64,000 nt of DNA, from assembly GCF_003626645.1 (NCBI RefSeq), contig NZ_RBAM01000001.1, positions 863,106 to 927,105 of the forward strand. Direction: 5' to 3'. This document shows, piece by piece, positions 25,981-34,589 of the stretch (its first letter is position 1; each line of letters opens with the position of its first letter). The notes below the pieces were generated by a model. It was not told the DNA's origin. It saw nothing but the letters and a program-made list of their open reading frames with translations, and did no database searches. The translations under genes and the position numbers were made by a program. The stretch is from Streptomyces klenkii (GTDB lineage: Bacteria > Actinomycetota > Actinomycetes > Streptomycetales > Streptomycetaceae).

Positions 25981-26098
25981 AGGACCTGTGTCTGAACCTG
26001 TAATGCCTGGTCAGTGGCGCAATAACGATCTTCCCGCGATAAAGCCGTTCGGATGTCCGTCACAGTGGGTTCCCGGGTCGCTGGGAAGAACTTCCCAT

Positions 26099-26851
26099 TC
26101 AGGGTGCCAGGCCCGATTGCTTTGCCAGGAGTACGGTGGACACCCGGTTGTTGGTGCCGAGTTTCCTGTAGACCTTCTCCAGGTGACGGTTGACTGTATG
26201 CGGGGAGATCAGCAGACGGCGGGCGATGCCCTGGGTCGTCAGGCCCTCCGCCAGCAGTCCCAGCACGGTCAGCTCGCGCGGCGTCAGGTCGTGTGCGACG
26301 GGAGCCGGGGGCGGTGCAGCGGCGCGGAGCCGGTGGAGCTCGCGGGCCTGGCTGTCGGCTGTCAGGAGCAGGGGCTGAATGCGAGTCGCCAGGGCGAGAT
26401 CGTGCTCGGTGAACTCGCCCTCCCGCCCCAGGATGAGGGAGCGCAATGCCCGTGGGTCGCCGGGGGCGGGCAGGCCGAGCTGCTCCCCGCCCCCGGTCTC
26501 CCGGGCTGCGTCGTACCACGGGGAATGCCGCCATCTTTCGCTGATGCGGCTCAGGATCACCGGGTTCGTACCGCCGGACGCCATGTGGAGGGCCAAGGGG
26601 TGCTGGACCGGCGTGCGGTAGCGCTCGGTGAGCTCCAAAGCGATAGGGCCGTGGGATTCCGGCGCCCAGACTTCCGTCCGCAGGATGCGCTCAGCGGTGT
26701 ACAGGCCGGAGAACGTCACCCCGGTGCAGTCGAAGACTTCCCGCACGTGCTCGGTGATCAGGGGCCATGTCGACTCCGGGTCGGGGTTCCCGAGGACCGC
26801 CATCACGAGGTCCAGCATGTGCTCATAGTCCCGTACGCGAAGCTGCGCCAT
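26099..26851 (-). CDS. LuxR-family transcriptional regulator
   Basis: A 250-residue regulator with an N-terminal sensor-like domain (residues 1-180, no recognised ligand motif) and a C-terminal LuxR/GerE helix-turn-helix: LTPRELTVLGLLAEGLTTQG then IARRLLISPHTVNRHLEKVY. The start MAQLRVRDYEHML at 26851 is chosen because the longer frame runs into an unrelated remnant; AAGGAGGT lies 20 bases upstream. It is a solitary regulator, and its target is not shown by context. Confidence 0.85.
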   Translation of the reverse strand: MAQLRVRDYEHMLDLVMAVLGNPDPESTWPLITEHVREVFDCTGVTFSGLYTAERILRTEVWAPESHGPIALELTERYRTPVQHPLALHMASGGTNPVILSRISERWRHSPWYDAARETGGGEQLGLPAPGDPRALRSLILGREGEFTEHDLALATRIQPLLLTADSQARELHRLRAAAPPPAPVAHDLTPRELTVLGLLAEGLTTQGIARRLLISPHTVNRHLEKVYRKLGTNNRVSTVLLAKQSGLAP

Positions 26852-26927
26852 GAGAGGAAAGTCTGCGAGGTACCTCCTTGAGGGCACAAGGCCGGCCCTG
26901 CGCCCGAGGCAGGGCCGGCGCTCTCTA

Positions 26928-27076
26928 CGCGGTCCAGTGGAGTCCGAGTTCGGCGAGTGTTTTGCGCTTATCGGTGGTGAATTTGGTGCACCGGGTTTTG
27001 GCGTTGGAGATCCGGACGCCCAGCTCACCTCCGTGCCGTCTTCCAGCGTCTCGACGTGGCCCGGGGGCAGCGGCAC
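26928..27076 (-). pseudogene. Helicase-associated-domain remnant
   Basis: PLPPGHVETLEDGTE in one frame and ELGVRISNAKTRCTKFTTDK then AELGLHW in the next together match the C-terminal helicase-associated (HA) repeat of Streptomyces plasmid/ICE helicase-like proteins. A one-base shift separates the parts. Only the last ~45 residues are present. Confidence 0.6.
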
Positions 27077-27092
27077 GACACCGAGCGACCGC

Positions 27093-27117
27093 GAGCCCGG
27101 ACCATCGGTCCGGGCTC
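27093..27117. terminator. 11-bp stem hairpin
   Basis: GAGCCCGGACC (27093-27103), a three-base loop, then GGTCCGGGCTC (27107-27117). It is next to the helicase-associated remnant and may be left from a lost gene's terminator. Confidence 0.55.
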
Positions 27118-27603
27118 GTTCGCATCCCCACCGGGATCAGATGAGCTTCCTGTTCAGCGTTCGGGGCGGGCAGGACTTCGTTGACGAGCGCCGCCGGCCG
27201 GGATGGTGATGGGCCAAGTGGCCCCTGGCCGTCCAGTTCTGCGCAGGGTCCGCGTCGATGGCGCCTACTGCATGACGCGGACGCTCCATACGGGGCGGCC
27301 CCTGCCCCGCACAGCCGGTACGACCGGGCCCCCGGAGACGAACTGCGCCCCAGGGGAAGGGCCCTAGAAGTACGCAGGCAGCCGGTACAGCTCAGGCGAG
27401 CGGCGGTGCGTAAGGACGGTGACACGCATCATGCTGTGCCCGCTGCTGGTGAGAGGGTCAGAAACTGTGCCGCAACTCCTCGATTTGGTCTTCCGAGGTG
27501 GCCGGGGGTCAGCCGTCGCCATGCTGCGAAACTGCTCCCGCGCACCACCAGGCGGGCCCCGTGCGCCGCTGATGCTGCGTGTTCACCTCCGTACGATGCA
27601 CGG
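27118..27603. other. Stretch without a recognisable gene
   Basis: Open frames continue into the Rieske gene from 27181, but the upstream part has no family resemblance and no ribosome site. Confidence 0.4.
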
Positions 27604-28569
27604 ATGAGGCTGCGCCCGCGCTTCCGACCGAGGGCCTACGACCGCGCCCTGGAGACCACGCAGAGCACCGCCCGCCCGGACGGCACCGCCTACCCCACCG
27701 GCTGGTACGTGGCCCGGTTCTCCCGGCACCTCAAACGGGGACAGGTCGTCGCGGTCACCTTCATGTCCCGTCACTACGCCCTCTTTCGCACTCGCGGCGG
27801 GCGTGTCGGCATGGTCGAGAGCCAGTGCTGCCACCTGGGCGCTGACTTGAGCCGGTGCGGCCACGTCGCCGGCGAGCACCTGGTGTGCGGCTTCCACGCC
27901 TGGGCCTTCGACCGATCCGGACGCTGCACGGACATCCCTGGCCAGGACCGGATCCCCGCACGGGCCGGGCAACGCTCCCTGCCGGTGATGGAACAAGCGG
28001 GCAACATCTGGTTCTGGCACGGCGAGGGCCCGCCGCACCCCCTGGACACGGCGGCCTTCGCGGACGACCGGCGCCGGTACGTCACCCTCCCCGGGCAGGT
28101 GTCCGTCTTCCACGTGGACCTGCTCTCGGTCGCCGAGCACGTGGCCGATCTCGCCCACTGGCCCTACAGTCACCAGGCACGCGAGCTGATGGAGTACGTC
28201 CCCGTGCGCGACGAAGGCCCGCACTTCGAGTTCCGCATCCAGCCGGCCGCCGCCCGCGCCTCCCGCAGGATGCAGCGCTTCTTCCGCCCCTACGCGCTGG
28301 TCACCATGGCCGGCCCCGCGGCAACGGTCTTCCGGGCCCCGACCGGCCCGGACATCGACCGTGACCGCCCCGCCTTCGCCGCGATCCTCGGCGCGAGCCC
28401 CGTCAGGAACGGCGTCACCTTCAGCACTTGGCGCGTCGCGGTCCGCAAACTCGGCCCCGACCTCCCCCTGTGGCCGCTCAACCGACTGCTCGCCGCCCTG
28501 GTCTGGCTCGTCGCAGGGCCGGACGCCGTGTGCTGCGGGAGACGGTGGGCGGGCAACTGGAGGGGCTGA
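27604..28569 (+). CDS. Rieske 2Fe-2S non-heme iron oxygenase (KshA/cholesterol-desaturase-like)
   Basis: A 321-residue oxygenase component that would take electrons through a Rieske cluster to hydroxylate or desaturate a hydrophobic substrate. YPTGWYVARF near residue 30 is typical of steroid-acting relatives. The Rieske ligands are C75-x-H77 (sequence QCCHLG) and C95-x-x-H98 (VCGFHAW), 17 residues apart. The mononuclear iron site follows in EHVADLAHWPYSH (His185 and His190). The bulk matches single-protein oxygenases; no ferredoxin or reductase gene adjoins it, so a distant partner is needed. No strong ribosome site is seen at the chosen ATG. Confidence 0.85.
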   Translation: MRLRPRFRPRAYDRALETTQSTARPDGTAYPTGWYVARFSRHLKRGQVVAVTFMSRHYALFRTRGGRVGMVESQCCHLGADLSRCGHVAGEHLVCGFHAWAFDRSGRCTDIPGQDRIPARAGQRSLPVMEQAGNIWFWHGEGPPHPLDTAAFADDRRRYVTLPGQVSVFHVDLLSVAEHVADLAHWPYSHQARELMEYVPVRDEGPHFEFRIQPAAARASRRMQRFFRPYALVTMAGPAATVFRAPTGPDIDRDRPAFAAILGASPVRNGVTFSTWRVAVRKLGPDLPLWPLNRLLAALVWLVAGPDAVCCGRRWAGNWRG

Positions 28570-28739
28570 AAATCAGCGGGCGTAGGCGTGTTCTTAACGT
28601 TGCGTGACGTGGTCACTCTTGACGGTAGTCGGCTGTCGGCGGTTGACTTCAGTTCGCTTACGTTCAGCAGCGCAGTCCCGGGCACCTGGCCCGGTCGACG
28701 CGCGAGCGCACCCCCTTCCCCTGTGACCCCGGAGACCCC

Positions 28740-30086
28740 GTGACTTGTGAAGTGGCTCCTGAACTGCTTACTCCGCTCGACCTTGCTTTCTGGAACATCG
28801 AGTCTTCCGGGTATCCCTTGCACATGGGTGGGCTCTTCGTCTTCGACGCCGACACCCCGAACGCCGCGCGGCGTGCCGCCGGGCTGCTCGTGGCCCGCGC
28901 TGCCCGCATACCGGGACTGAACACCCGTATCCGCCCCGTCCTGTTCCCCTTCGGCTCCGCTGCCCGCCGCGTGGCCCCTGACTACGATCCGTCGGACCAC
29001 GTGCACCTTGCAGAGCCGGTGCGGGACTTCCACGCAGCCGCCGGGGTTCTGATGCAGCAGCCGTTGGAGCGGGGGCGGCCGCCGTGGGCGGCGCATGTGC
29101 TGCCCGGCGCGGAGGGCATGTCCTTCGCCGTCCTGTTCACCTTCCATCACGCCCACGCGGACGGTATGCGTGCGGCGTCGTACGTCCTGTCGCTCCTGGA
29201 CCCCGCAGCCACCGACGCAGCACCCGCCCCGGCCGGTGCGCCCCGGCGGCGTGCGGCGGACTCCGCTCTGCGCCTGCCTGATCCGCGTAAGCTGCCCGGC
29301 CTGGTGCGCGGTGCCGTCACCGATGCCGGGCGGGCCGTGTCGATCAGTTCCGCGATGGCTCGCGCCGCCTGGGGCGTGCGTTCCTCGCCCGCCCTGACCT
29401 CTCGTGCCACCGGTGCTCGCCGCGCCGATGGTGCGGTCGTCGGCCTGCGCGAGGTGAACCGTATCCGCGAGGCCACGGGCGGCACCGTCAACGACATCCT
29501 CCTCGCTGTGGTTGCGGGGGGTCTGAGGCGGTGGCTCGACAAGCGTGGTGACGGCAGCGACGGTGTGCAGCCACGCGCTCTCGTCCCTGTGTCGCTGCGC
29601 GACCCGGGTGACGCGAGCGCCTCGGGCAACCGGCTCTCCGGATACTTGACCCGCCTCCCCGTCGACGAGGCCGAGCCCCTCGCCCGCCTGCGCACCGTGC
29701 GCGAGGCCATGGAACGCAACAAGCAGGTCGGCCCCGCCGACGGCCCGGGCGCCGCGGCGCTGCTCGCCGACGCCATTCCGCCCCTCGGCTACCGCTTCGG
29801 CGGCGGCCTGATCGCCCGTTCGGGCCGCCTCTTCTACGACCTGCTCATCTCCAGCGTCCCGCTGCGTGGTGCCGATGGCCTGAGGCTTGCGGGCAGTCCC
29901 GTCCGCGAGGCCTACCCTCTCGCCCCGCTCGCGCCCGGGCAGTCCCTGGCCGTGGGGATCACCACGTACGAGGACCGTGTTTGTTACGGCCTGCTCGCCG
30001 ACGCCGTCGCCGTGCCCGACCTGGACGTGCTCGCCCGGTCGATCGGGGAGGAGGCCGCCGAACTGGTCGCATTCTGCGGGACCTGA
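28740..30086 (+). CDS. WS/DGAT family O-acyltransferase
   Basis: A 448-residue wax-ester synthase/diacylglycerol acyltransferase that esterifies acyl-CoA to a long-chain alcohol or diacylglycerol, making neutral storage lipid at the membrane. The catalytic HHxxxDG is intact (HHAHADG, residues 136-142). The N terminus LLTPLDLAFWNIESSGYPLH and the later GGTVNDILLAVVAGGLRRWL and GNRLSGYLTRLPV blocks are the family's. GTG start with GGAG nearby. Lying between the Rieske oxygenase and the fatty-acid-like operon, it may act on their products, though that is inference. Confidence 0.93.
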   Translation: MTCEVAPELLTPLDLAFWNIESSGYPLHMGGLFVFDADTPNAARRAAGLLVARAARIPGLNTRIRPVLFPFGSAARRVAPDYDPSDHVHLAEPVRDFHAAAGVLMQQPLERGRPPWAAHVLPGAEGMSFAVLFTFHHAHADGMRAASYVLSLLDPAATDAAPAPAGAPRRRAADSALRLPDPRKLPGLVRGAVTDAGRAVSISSAMARAAWGVRSSPALTSRATGARRADGAVVGLREVNRIREATGGTVNDILLAVVAGGLRRWLDKRGDGSDGVQPRALVPVSLRDPGDASASGNRLSGYLTRLPVDEAEPLARLRTVREAMERNKQVGPADGPGAAALLADAIPPLGYRFGGGLIARSGRLFYDLLISSVPLRGADGLRLAGSPVREAYPLAPLAPGQSLAVGITTYEDRVCYGLLADAVAVPDLDVLARSIGEEAAELVAFCGT

Positions 30087-30107
30087 ACCCTTTCCTCTCC
30101 CGTCGCC

Positions 30108-30137
30108 GGCCGCCCCGCTCCTCCGGCCGGGGCGGCC
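30108..30137. terminator. Hairpin after the WS/DGAT gene
   Basis: GGCCGCCCCG (30108-30117) pairs with CGGGGCGGCC (30128-30137). First of two hairpins between the convergent WS/DGAT and XRE genes. Confidence 0.65.
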
Positions 30138-30175
30138 GATTCGGCAAGGGGCTCGATTCCTCCGGCTTCCCTGAC

Positions 30176-30205
30176 ACGCCTCCTCGGCTGATGCCGGGGA
30201 GGCGT
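30176..30205. terminator. Second hairpin between convergent genes
   Basis: A 13-bp stem with one G-U pair (ACGCCTC-CTCGGC with GCCGGG-GAGGCGT) closes a TGAT tetraloop. It probably terminates both neighbours. Confidence 0.75.
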
Positions 30206-30242
30206 CGCGTCTAGCCGTGGCCGGGCCGAGGGACTGGGCGGT

Positions 30243-31598
30243 TCAGGCGATGGTGTCCCCTCCGCCGAGGTGCCGCGGGCGCAGGGCCCGGGCTCGTTCG
30301 TGGACCTCCGCGGCACTGCGGTTGGCCGTGTACGGGCGCAGGCGTGCCAGGAGGGTGTGGAGCCGGTCGGTGACGCGGGCGCTCCTGAGGTCCTCGGAGA
30401 GGTCCAGGAAGGACGTCCATGTCTCGCACGCGAGGTCGAGGTGTCCGATGTCGAGCTGTGCTTCGGCGAGGGTCGCGAGGCTGAGGGCGCGGCCGCGCCG
30501 TTCCTGGCGGGGGCGGTGGCGCAGTGAGGCCCGGAGCCCGGCGGCCTCTTGGCGGCTGTCTCCCCGTGCACGGGCCGCGTACGCCTGCTGCAGGGTCAGG
30601 GCGGCGAGGTGGAAGGAGCCGATCGGGGGCTGTCTCTCGGGCTCCGGCTCGTGGAGGTACGCCTCGGCCGTGGCGAAGTGCTCGTCCGAGGCGCGGTGTT
30701 CACCGACGCGGGCCCGGGTCAGTGCCAGGTGTCCGAGGAAGAAGGCGCGCTGGTGAGCAGACTCGCTCTGCGGAAGGCCGATTCGTACGGCACGGGCCGC
30801 GAGCAGGTCCGCGTCGGTGTCGTGCCCCAGGGACAGGGCCTGGACGCTGAGGCCTCTGGCTGCCATGGCGTATCCGGTGCGGTCGCCGGCGTGCCGTGCC
30901 AGTTCGGCGGCGGTGAGGTAGTACCGCTGCGCCGCCGCCTGCAGGTTGGCGTCGAAGTGGGTGAAGGCGCACAGGTAGGCCAGGTGTCCGGCGGTGGTCA
31001 GCAGCTCGCGCCGGAAGGAGGGGCGGAGATCCTGCTCCAGCCATGCCGAGACGTTCGTCGCGAGGTAGGCGCGCAGGGCGTGACGGGCGCTGTCGCCGCC
31101 GAACCACGCCTCGTGGCGGGAGAAGAGGTCGAGCATGGCGCGTGCGACAGCGAGGTCCGGGGGGCCGGGGGGCGGCGGTGCGGCAGTGCGGTTCCGGGAC
31201 GGGTGCCATTGTTCCCACAGGGGGAGCATCGAGTCGGCCGGGGAGTGGACGACGTCGTCACAGGCCTCGCCTGGGGAGGCACCGAGCCGCCGCAACCGGT
31301 CGGCCGGGGTGTCCGCCCGCTCGTGGGCCGCTGCGCCCTCGTGGAGCGACAGCCCAGTCTCTGCCACGTCGACGCGCCGTCCCAGCCGGCGGGAGAAGGC
31401 TTCGGCGGCCAGCTGCGGGGCGGGTGGCCTGGGCCGGGTGCCGGCGAGCCAGTGACTGACCGTACTGCGGTCGTAGTTCAGGCTGCGGTGCTGCTCGCGG
31501 GCCAGGGCGTTGATCTCGCGGGCCAGTCGGGCGCCGCTCCAGCCGGCTTCGCGCAGCAGGGATCTCAGTGGCTGGTTGGGGGTGCGCCAGGTGCGCAT
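30243..31598 (-). CDS. XRE-type regulator with TPR-like C terminus (NsdA/NsdB-like)
   Basis: A 451-residue regulator of a Streptomyces group that includes NsdA-like repressors of development and antibiotic production. Residues 5-75 are the DNA-binding part (LRSLLREAGWSGARLAREIN, YDRSTVSHWLAGTRPRPPAP). The rest is helical tetratricopeptide-like repeats (AYLCAFTHFDANLQAAAQRY, YAMAARGLSVQALSLGHDTD). The ATG at 31598 has a GAGGAGGG ribosome site. It is divergent from the fatty-acid-like operon across 150 bp that include a perfect 12-bp palindrome, so it is a candidate regulator of that operon. Confidence 0.85.
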   Translation of the reverse strand: MRTWRTPNQPLRSLLREAGWSGARLAREINALAREQHRSLNYDRSTVSHWLAGTRPRPPAPQLAAEAFSRRLGRRVDVAETGLSLHEGAAAHERADTPADRLRRLGASPGEACDDVVHSPADSMLPLWEQWHPSRNRTAAPPPPGPPDLAVARAMLDLFSRHEAWFGGDSARHALRAYLATNVSAWLEQDLRPSFRRELLTTAGHLAYLCAFTHFDANLQAAAQRYYLTAAELARHAGDRTGYAMAARGLSVQALSLGHDTDADLLAARAVRIGLPQSESAHQRAFFLGHLALTRARVGEHRASDEHFATAEAYLHEPEPERQPPIGSFHLAALTLQQAYAARARGDSRQEAAGLRASLRHRPRQERRGRALSLATLAEAQLDIGHLDLACETWTSFLDLSEDLRSARVTDRLHTLLARLRPYTANRSAAEVHERARALRPRHLGGGDTIA

Positions 31599-31685
31599 CG
31601 TGGGCCCTCCTCGCTGCCGGCCCCTCCGCGTCCCTGCCGCCGTTTTCAACGTCGGCTCGGATTCAACAATCGTGAGGGGCGTACC

Positions 31686-31697
31686 GCGTCATGACGC
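31686..31697. promoter_or_regulatory. 12-bp perfect palindrome in the divergent promoter
   Basis: GCGTCATGACGC lies 50 bp before the acyltransferase gene and about 90 bp before the XRE gene. It is a possible binding site for the XRE regulator or another factor. Confidence 0.4.
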
Positions 31698-31747
31698 CCG
31701 CATTATGGATACATGGGTGCACATCATGTAATTCAACTGGAGAAGGC

Positions 31748-32671
31748 ATGGATCGGTCAATCCATTTGTTCCCAGGGCAAGGGGATTTCTCGGTCACGGC
31801 CCTCGCGGCATGTCTGGCCCGTGACGATGTTTTACGGCGCGCCGCCGCCGAGGTGTTCGCGGCAGTCGACGAGGGAGCCGCGGGCCGGGAGGTTCCCGTC
31901 CTGTCGTCCTGGCTGCTGGGGGACGCCCCGCCGAGCGGCCGGGAACTGGCCCGTGCGGCCACGGGAACTCCGCAACTCGCCCTGTACGGTGCCTCGCTCA
32001 GCGCGCACACGGCTCTCACCATCCGCTTCGGAGCGCCCTCGGCCGTCCTCGGCGTCAGCTTCGGGGAAATCGCCGCGCTCACCGCGGCAGGTGTGTGGTC
32101 CGTGGCCGATGGTGCGGCTGTCGCCTGCGACTTGGCGCACATCCTCGCCACGTGCCCCGGCGGCCTCACGCTGCTCGCCTGTGACGAGTCCACGGCGGTC
32201 GCGCTGATCGCGGCCGAGGACACGGCGGGTACGGCAGTGGCCTGTGTGAACGACGACACCGAAACCGTCGTCAGCGGCCCGCTCTCCGAACTGCTCCGGG
32301 TGGAGGAACGTGCCCGGCGGACCGGAACGGCCGCAACACGCCTGCGACTTCCCTTCAGCTCGCACCATCCGGCACTCGGAGCACAGGCCGAGCAGTTCGC
32401 ACGAGTCGTACGGGAACGCCTGGGAGCGCCGCCCCGCCGCCCCGTCTATTCCGCGGTGGCAGGGCGGGCGTACGAGCCCCGGGACGACCTTGGCGCCCGG
32501 CTGGCGGACTGTCTCGTCCGCCCGGCCCGGCTGCCCGCGGTACTGCACCGCCTCACCGACGACGGCTTCACCACCTTCCGCGAAGCAGGCACCGGTAGCG
32601 CGCTCAGCCGCAGCGCGCGCCGGATCCTGCCCGCCGACCGGGCCACGGTGCCGGCCCCACCGGCCGGCTGA
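31748..32671 (+). CDS. FabD-like acyltransferase with altered selectivity residue
   Basis: A 307-residue member of the malonyl-CoA:ACP transacylase family, first gene of the operon. HLFPGQGDF at the start and the nucleophile motif GVSFGE (Ser104) are present, and LPFSSHHPAL supplies the family histidine region. Without gaps from GVSFGE, the FabD arginine that grips the malonyl carboxylate aligns with Leu129, so the substrate may be an uncharged acyl group or the enzyme may edit acyl-ACPs, as the AT homologue ZhuC does in R1128. Codon 29 is TTA (31832-31834), predicting bldA dependence. The ATG follows GGAGAAGG. Confidence 0.85.
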   Translation: MDRSIHLFPGQGDFSVTALAACLARDDVLRRAAAEVFAAVDEGAAGREVPVLSSWLLGDAPPSGRELARAATGTPQLALYGASLSAHTALTIRFGAPSAVLGVSFGEIAALTAAGVWSVADGAAVACDLAHILATCPGGLTLLACDESTAVALIAAEDTAGTAVACVNDDTETVVSGPLSELLRVEERARRTGTAATRLRLPFSSHHPALGAQAEQFARVVRERLGAPPRRPVYSAVAGRAYEPRDDLGARLADCLVRPARLPAVLHRLTDDGFTTFREAGTGSALSRSARRILPADRATVPAPPAG

Positions 32672-32727
32672 ACACCACCGTCCGTCACATGACCACGCAC
32701 CCGCCACTCCCACTGCGGAGAGTGCTC

Positions 32728-34527
32728 ATGACCTCTCATACCCGCCCGGCCCCCGCGGCCGGCCCACTGGACCGGCTGCTCCACGGCGACTGCCCGCCGG
32801 ACTTCCTCGACGCCCTGCACCGGGCCCTCGCACGGCACGGCTTCCAGGTCGCCACCGACCCCGGCGAACGCGAGGAATACCTCGACGGGCGGCTGCGCAC
32901 CCTGCACCGCGCGCTGCCGCCCGCTCACCTGCTCCTGCGGGACACCGACCGGCTGGCGGCGGTGGTGGCATGGACGGCGGTCGCCGACCCCCGGCTGTGC
33001 ATGAGTGTCATCACTCACACCGTCCTGTGCCTGGGGTCGGTGGTCCGCCTGGGCGCGGACGACCCGTCCGTGCGGAGCGCGGTCGAGGCGCTCACGAGCG
33101 CCGACGCGAGGGGAAGCTACCTGGTCACCGAAGCCGGCCGGGCCAACAGTCACCTCGCCACCCGCACCGAGGCCGTCTTCGACCCCCGCGACCGCTGCTT
33201 CGTCCTCAGCACCCCGGACTCCGCCGCCGCGAAGTTCGGCGCGGTCCCGGCGGGCCGCGGCCGGCGCCTGGCGGTCGTCCTCGCCCGGACGATCGCCGGC
33301 GAGCGCGATCACGGCGTGTTCCCGTTCCTGGCCGACCTCGCCGGTACGGAAGGCACCCTGCCCGGCGTCGACTTCTCCCCGCCCCTGGAGCTGAGCTCCC
33401 TGCCGCTCACCTTCCGGCTGGTGAGCTTCCACGGCGTGCGCGTGCCGTACGCGGCGTGGCTGCGGGACGGCGCGACCGTCGACGCCGGGGGAACCCTCCA
33501 CGACCCGCTGGGTTCCCCCGAGGCGCGGCTGCGCCGTTCCCTGTGCGTCGGACAAGAACTGTGGGGCGCCCTGCCGTCCGCGGCCGCCGCCACCGCGCGA
33601 CAGGCCACCGTTCTGGCTTTGCGCCACGCACGCGCACGCCTTACCCAGGGACACCTCGCGCCGGGAGCGCCGCTGTTCGCCTACCGCAGCCAGCAGCGCG
33701 CCCTCCTGGGAGCACTGGCCGACGCCTTCGCGCTGACCTGTGCCGCCGCTCGTGCCCGCGAACTCCTCGGCACCGCTTCGGAGGCCGGCGAGGGAAACGG
33801 TTCCCGGTCGCCGGGCACGGCCTTCGCCCCCTGGCCGGCGGTCAGCCTGCCGCTGTCCGCCTACAAGGCGTACACCGTGCGCGCGGCGGAGCATGTCGTC
33901 ACCGAGTGCCGGCGCCGCAGCGGCTGGCCCGGTCTGCTCGACGTGAACCGGCTGCCGGGCTACCAGGGGTTCCACCAGGCATTCGAGCCGGCGGGCGGCG
34001 ACAGCCGGCTCATCCTCTACGACATCGGCCGGAGCCTGGCCGACGCCGACCCCTCCGCACCCCGCCCGGCGCGAACCACGGATCCCGCGGATCCGAGCTG
34101 GTGGCCCTCCGTCCTCGGCGACCACGAGGACACGCTCGCCCGGCAGCTGCGCCGAGCCCGCGACCACCGCGCGCGGCGGCAGCACGACGACTTCGCCGTG
34201 TGGAACCCACTGCTCGACGCCGCCGGCGAACTGGGCGAGACGTACGCGGCCCGGCTGGCCGCCGAGGACGTCCACCGGGCCCTGGAGCACCTCGCCCCGG
34301 GCACCGACCCGCCCCTGCGAGAGGCGCTGGAAGCACTGGGCGTGCTGAGCGGCGTACGCGCGGCCCTGCGCCGGGCCGGCTCCCTGCTGACCGCACGGAC
34401 CCTGCGGCCCCGGGACCTGGCCCCCCTGCCCGGACTCGTCGACAGCCTGTGCGACCGCGTGCTGCCACAACTGCCCGCACTGGAAGCCCGCTTCGGCTTC
34501 CCCGACGACATCGCGGGAGCCCCTTAG
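32728..34527 (+). CDS. Acyl-CoA oxidase/dehydrogenase-like flavoprotein
   Basis: A 599-residue protein of the acyl-CoA-oxidase superfamily, expected to introduce a 2,3-double bond into an acyl thioester with FAD. YLVTEAGRANSHLATRTEAV and the FVLSTPDSAAAKF loop match the FAD/acyl entry region; LELSSLPLTFRLVSFHGVRV and PYAAWL match the middle; GGDSRLILYDIGRSL corresponds to the E-G-D-x-x-V-L-L-Q helix. The ATG at 32728 has GGAGAG six bases away. The catalytic base is not assigned by eye. The same family supplies Aco of the avenolide pathway, but in this operon it more likely acts on the chain made by the KAS enzymes. Confidence 0.8.
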   Translation: MTSHTRPAPAAGPLDRLLHGDCPPDFLDALHRALARHGFQVATDPGEREEYLDGRLRTLHRALPPAHLLLRDTDRLAAVVAWTAVADPRLCMSVITHTVLCLGSVVRLGADDPSVRSAVEALTSADARGSYLVTEAGRANSHLATRTEAVFDPRDRCFVLSTPDSAAAKFGAVPAGRGRRLAVVLARTIAGERDHGVFPFLADLAGTEGTLPGVDFSPPLELSSLPLTFRLVSFHGVRVPYAAWLRDGATVDAGGTLHDPLGSPEARLRRSLCVGQELWGALPSAAAATARQATVLALRHARARLTQGHLAPGAPLFAYRSQQRALLGALADAFALTCAAARARELLGTASEAGEGNGSRSPGTAFAPWPAVSLPLSAYKAYTVRAAEHVVTECRRRSGWPGLLDVNRLPGYQGFHQAFEPAGGDSRLILYDIGRSLADADPSAPRPARTTDPADPSWWPSVLGDHEDTLARQLRRARDHRARRQHDDFAVWNPLLDAAGELGETYAARLAAEDVHRALEHLAPGTDPPLREALEALGVLSGVRAALRRAGSLLTARTLRPRDLAPLPGLVDSLCDRVLPQLPALEARFGFPDDIAGAP

Positions 34528-34589
34528 AGCACACCCGTCACCAGTGCACATCCCAACCCGTCCGCTCCTCTGGAAGGGAAGACCACGCC

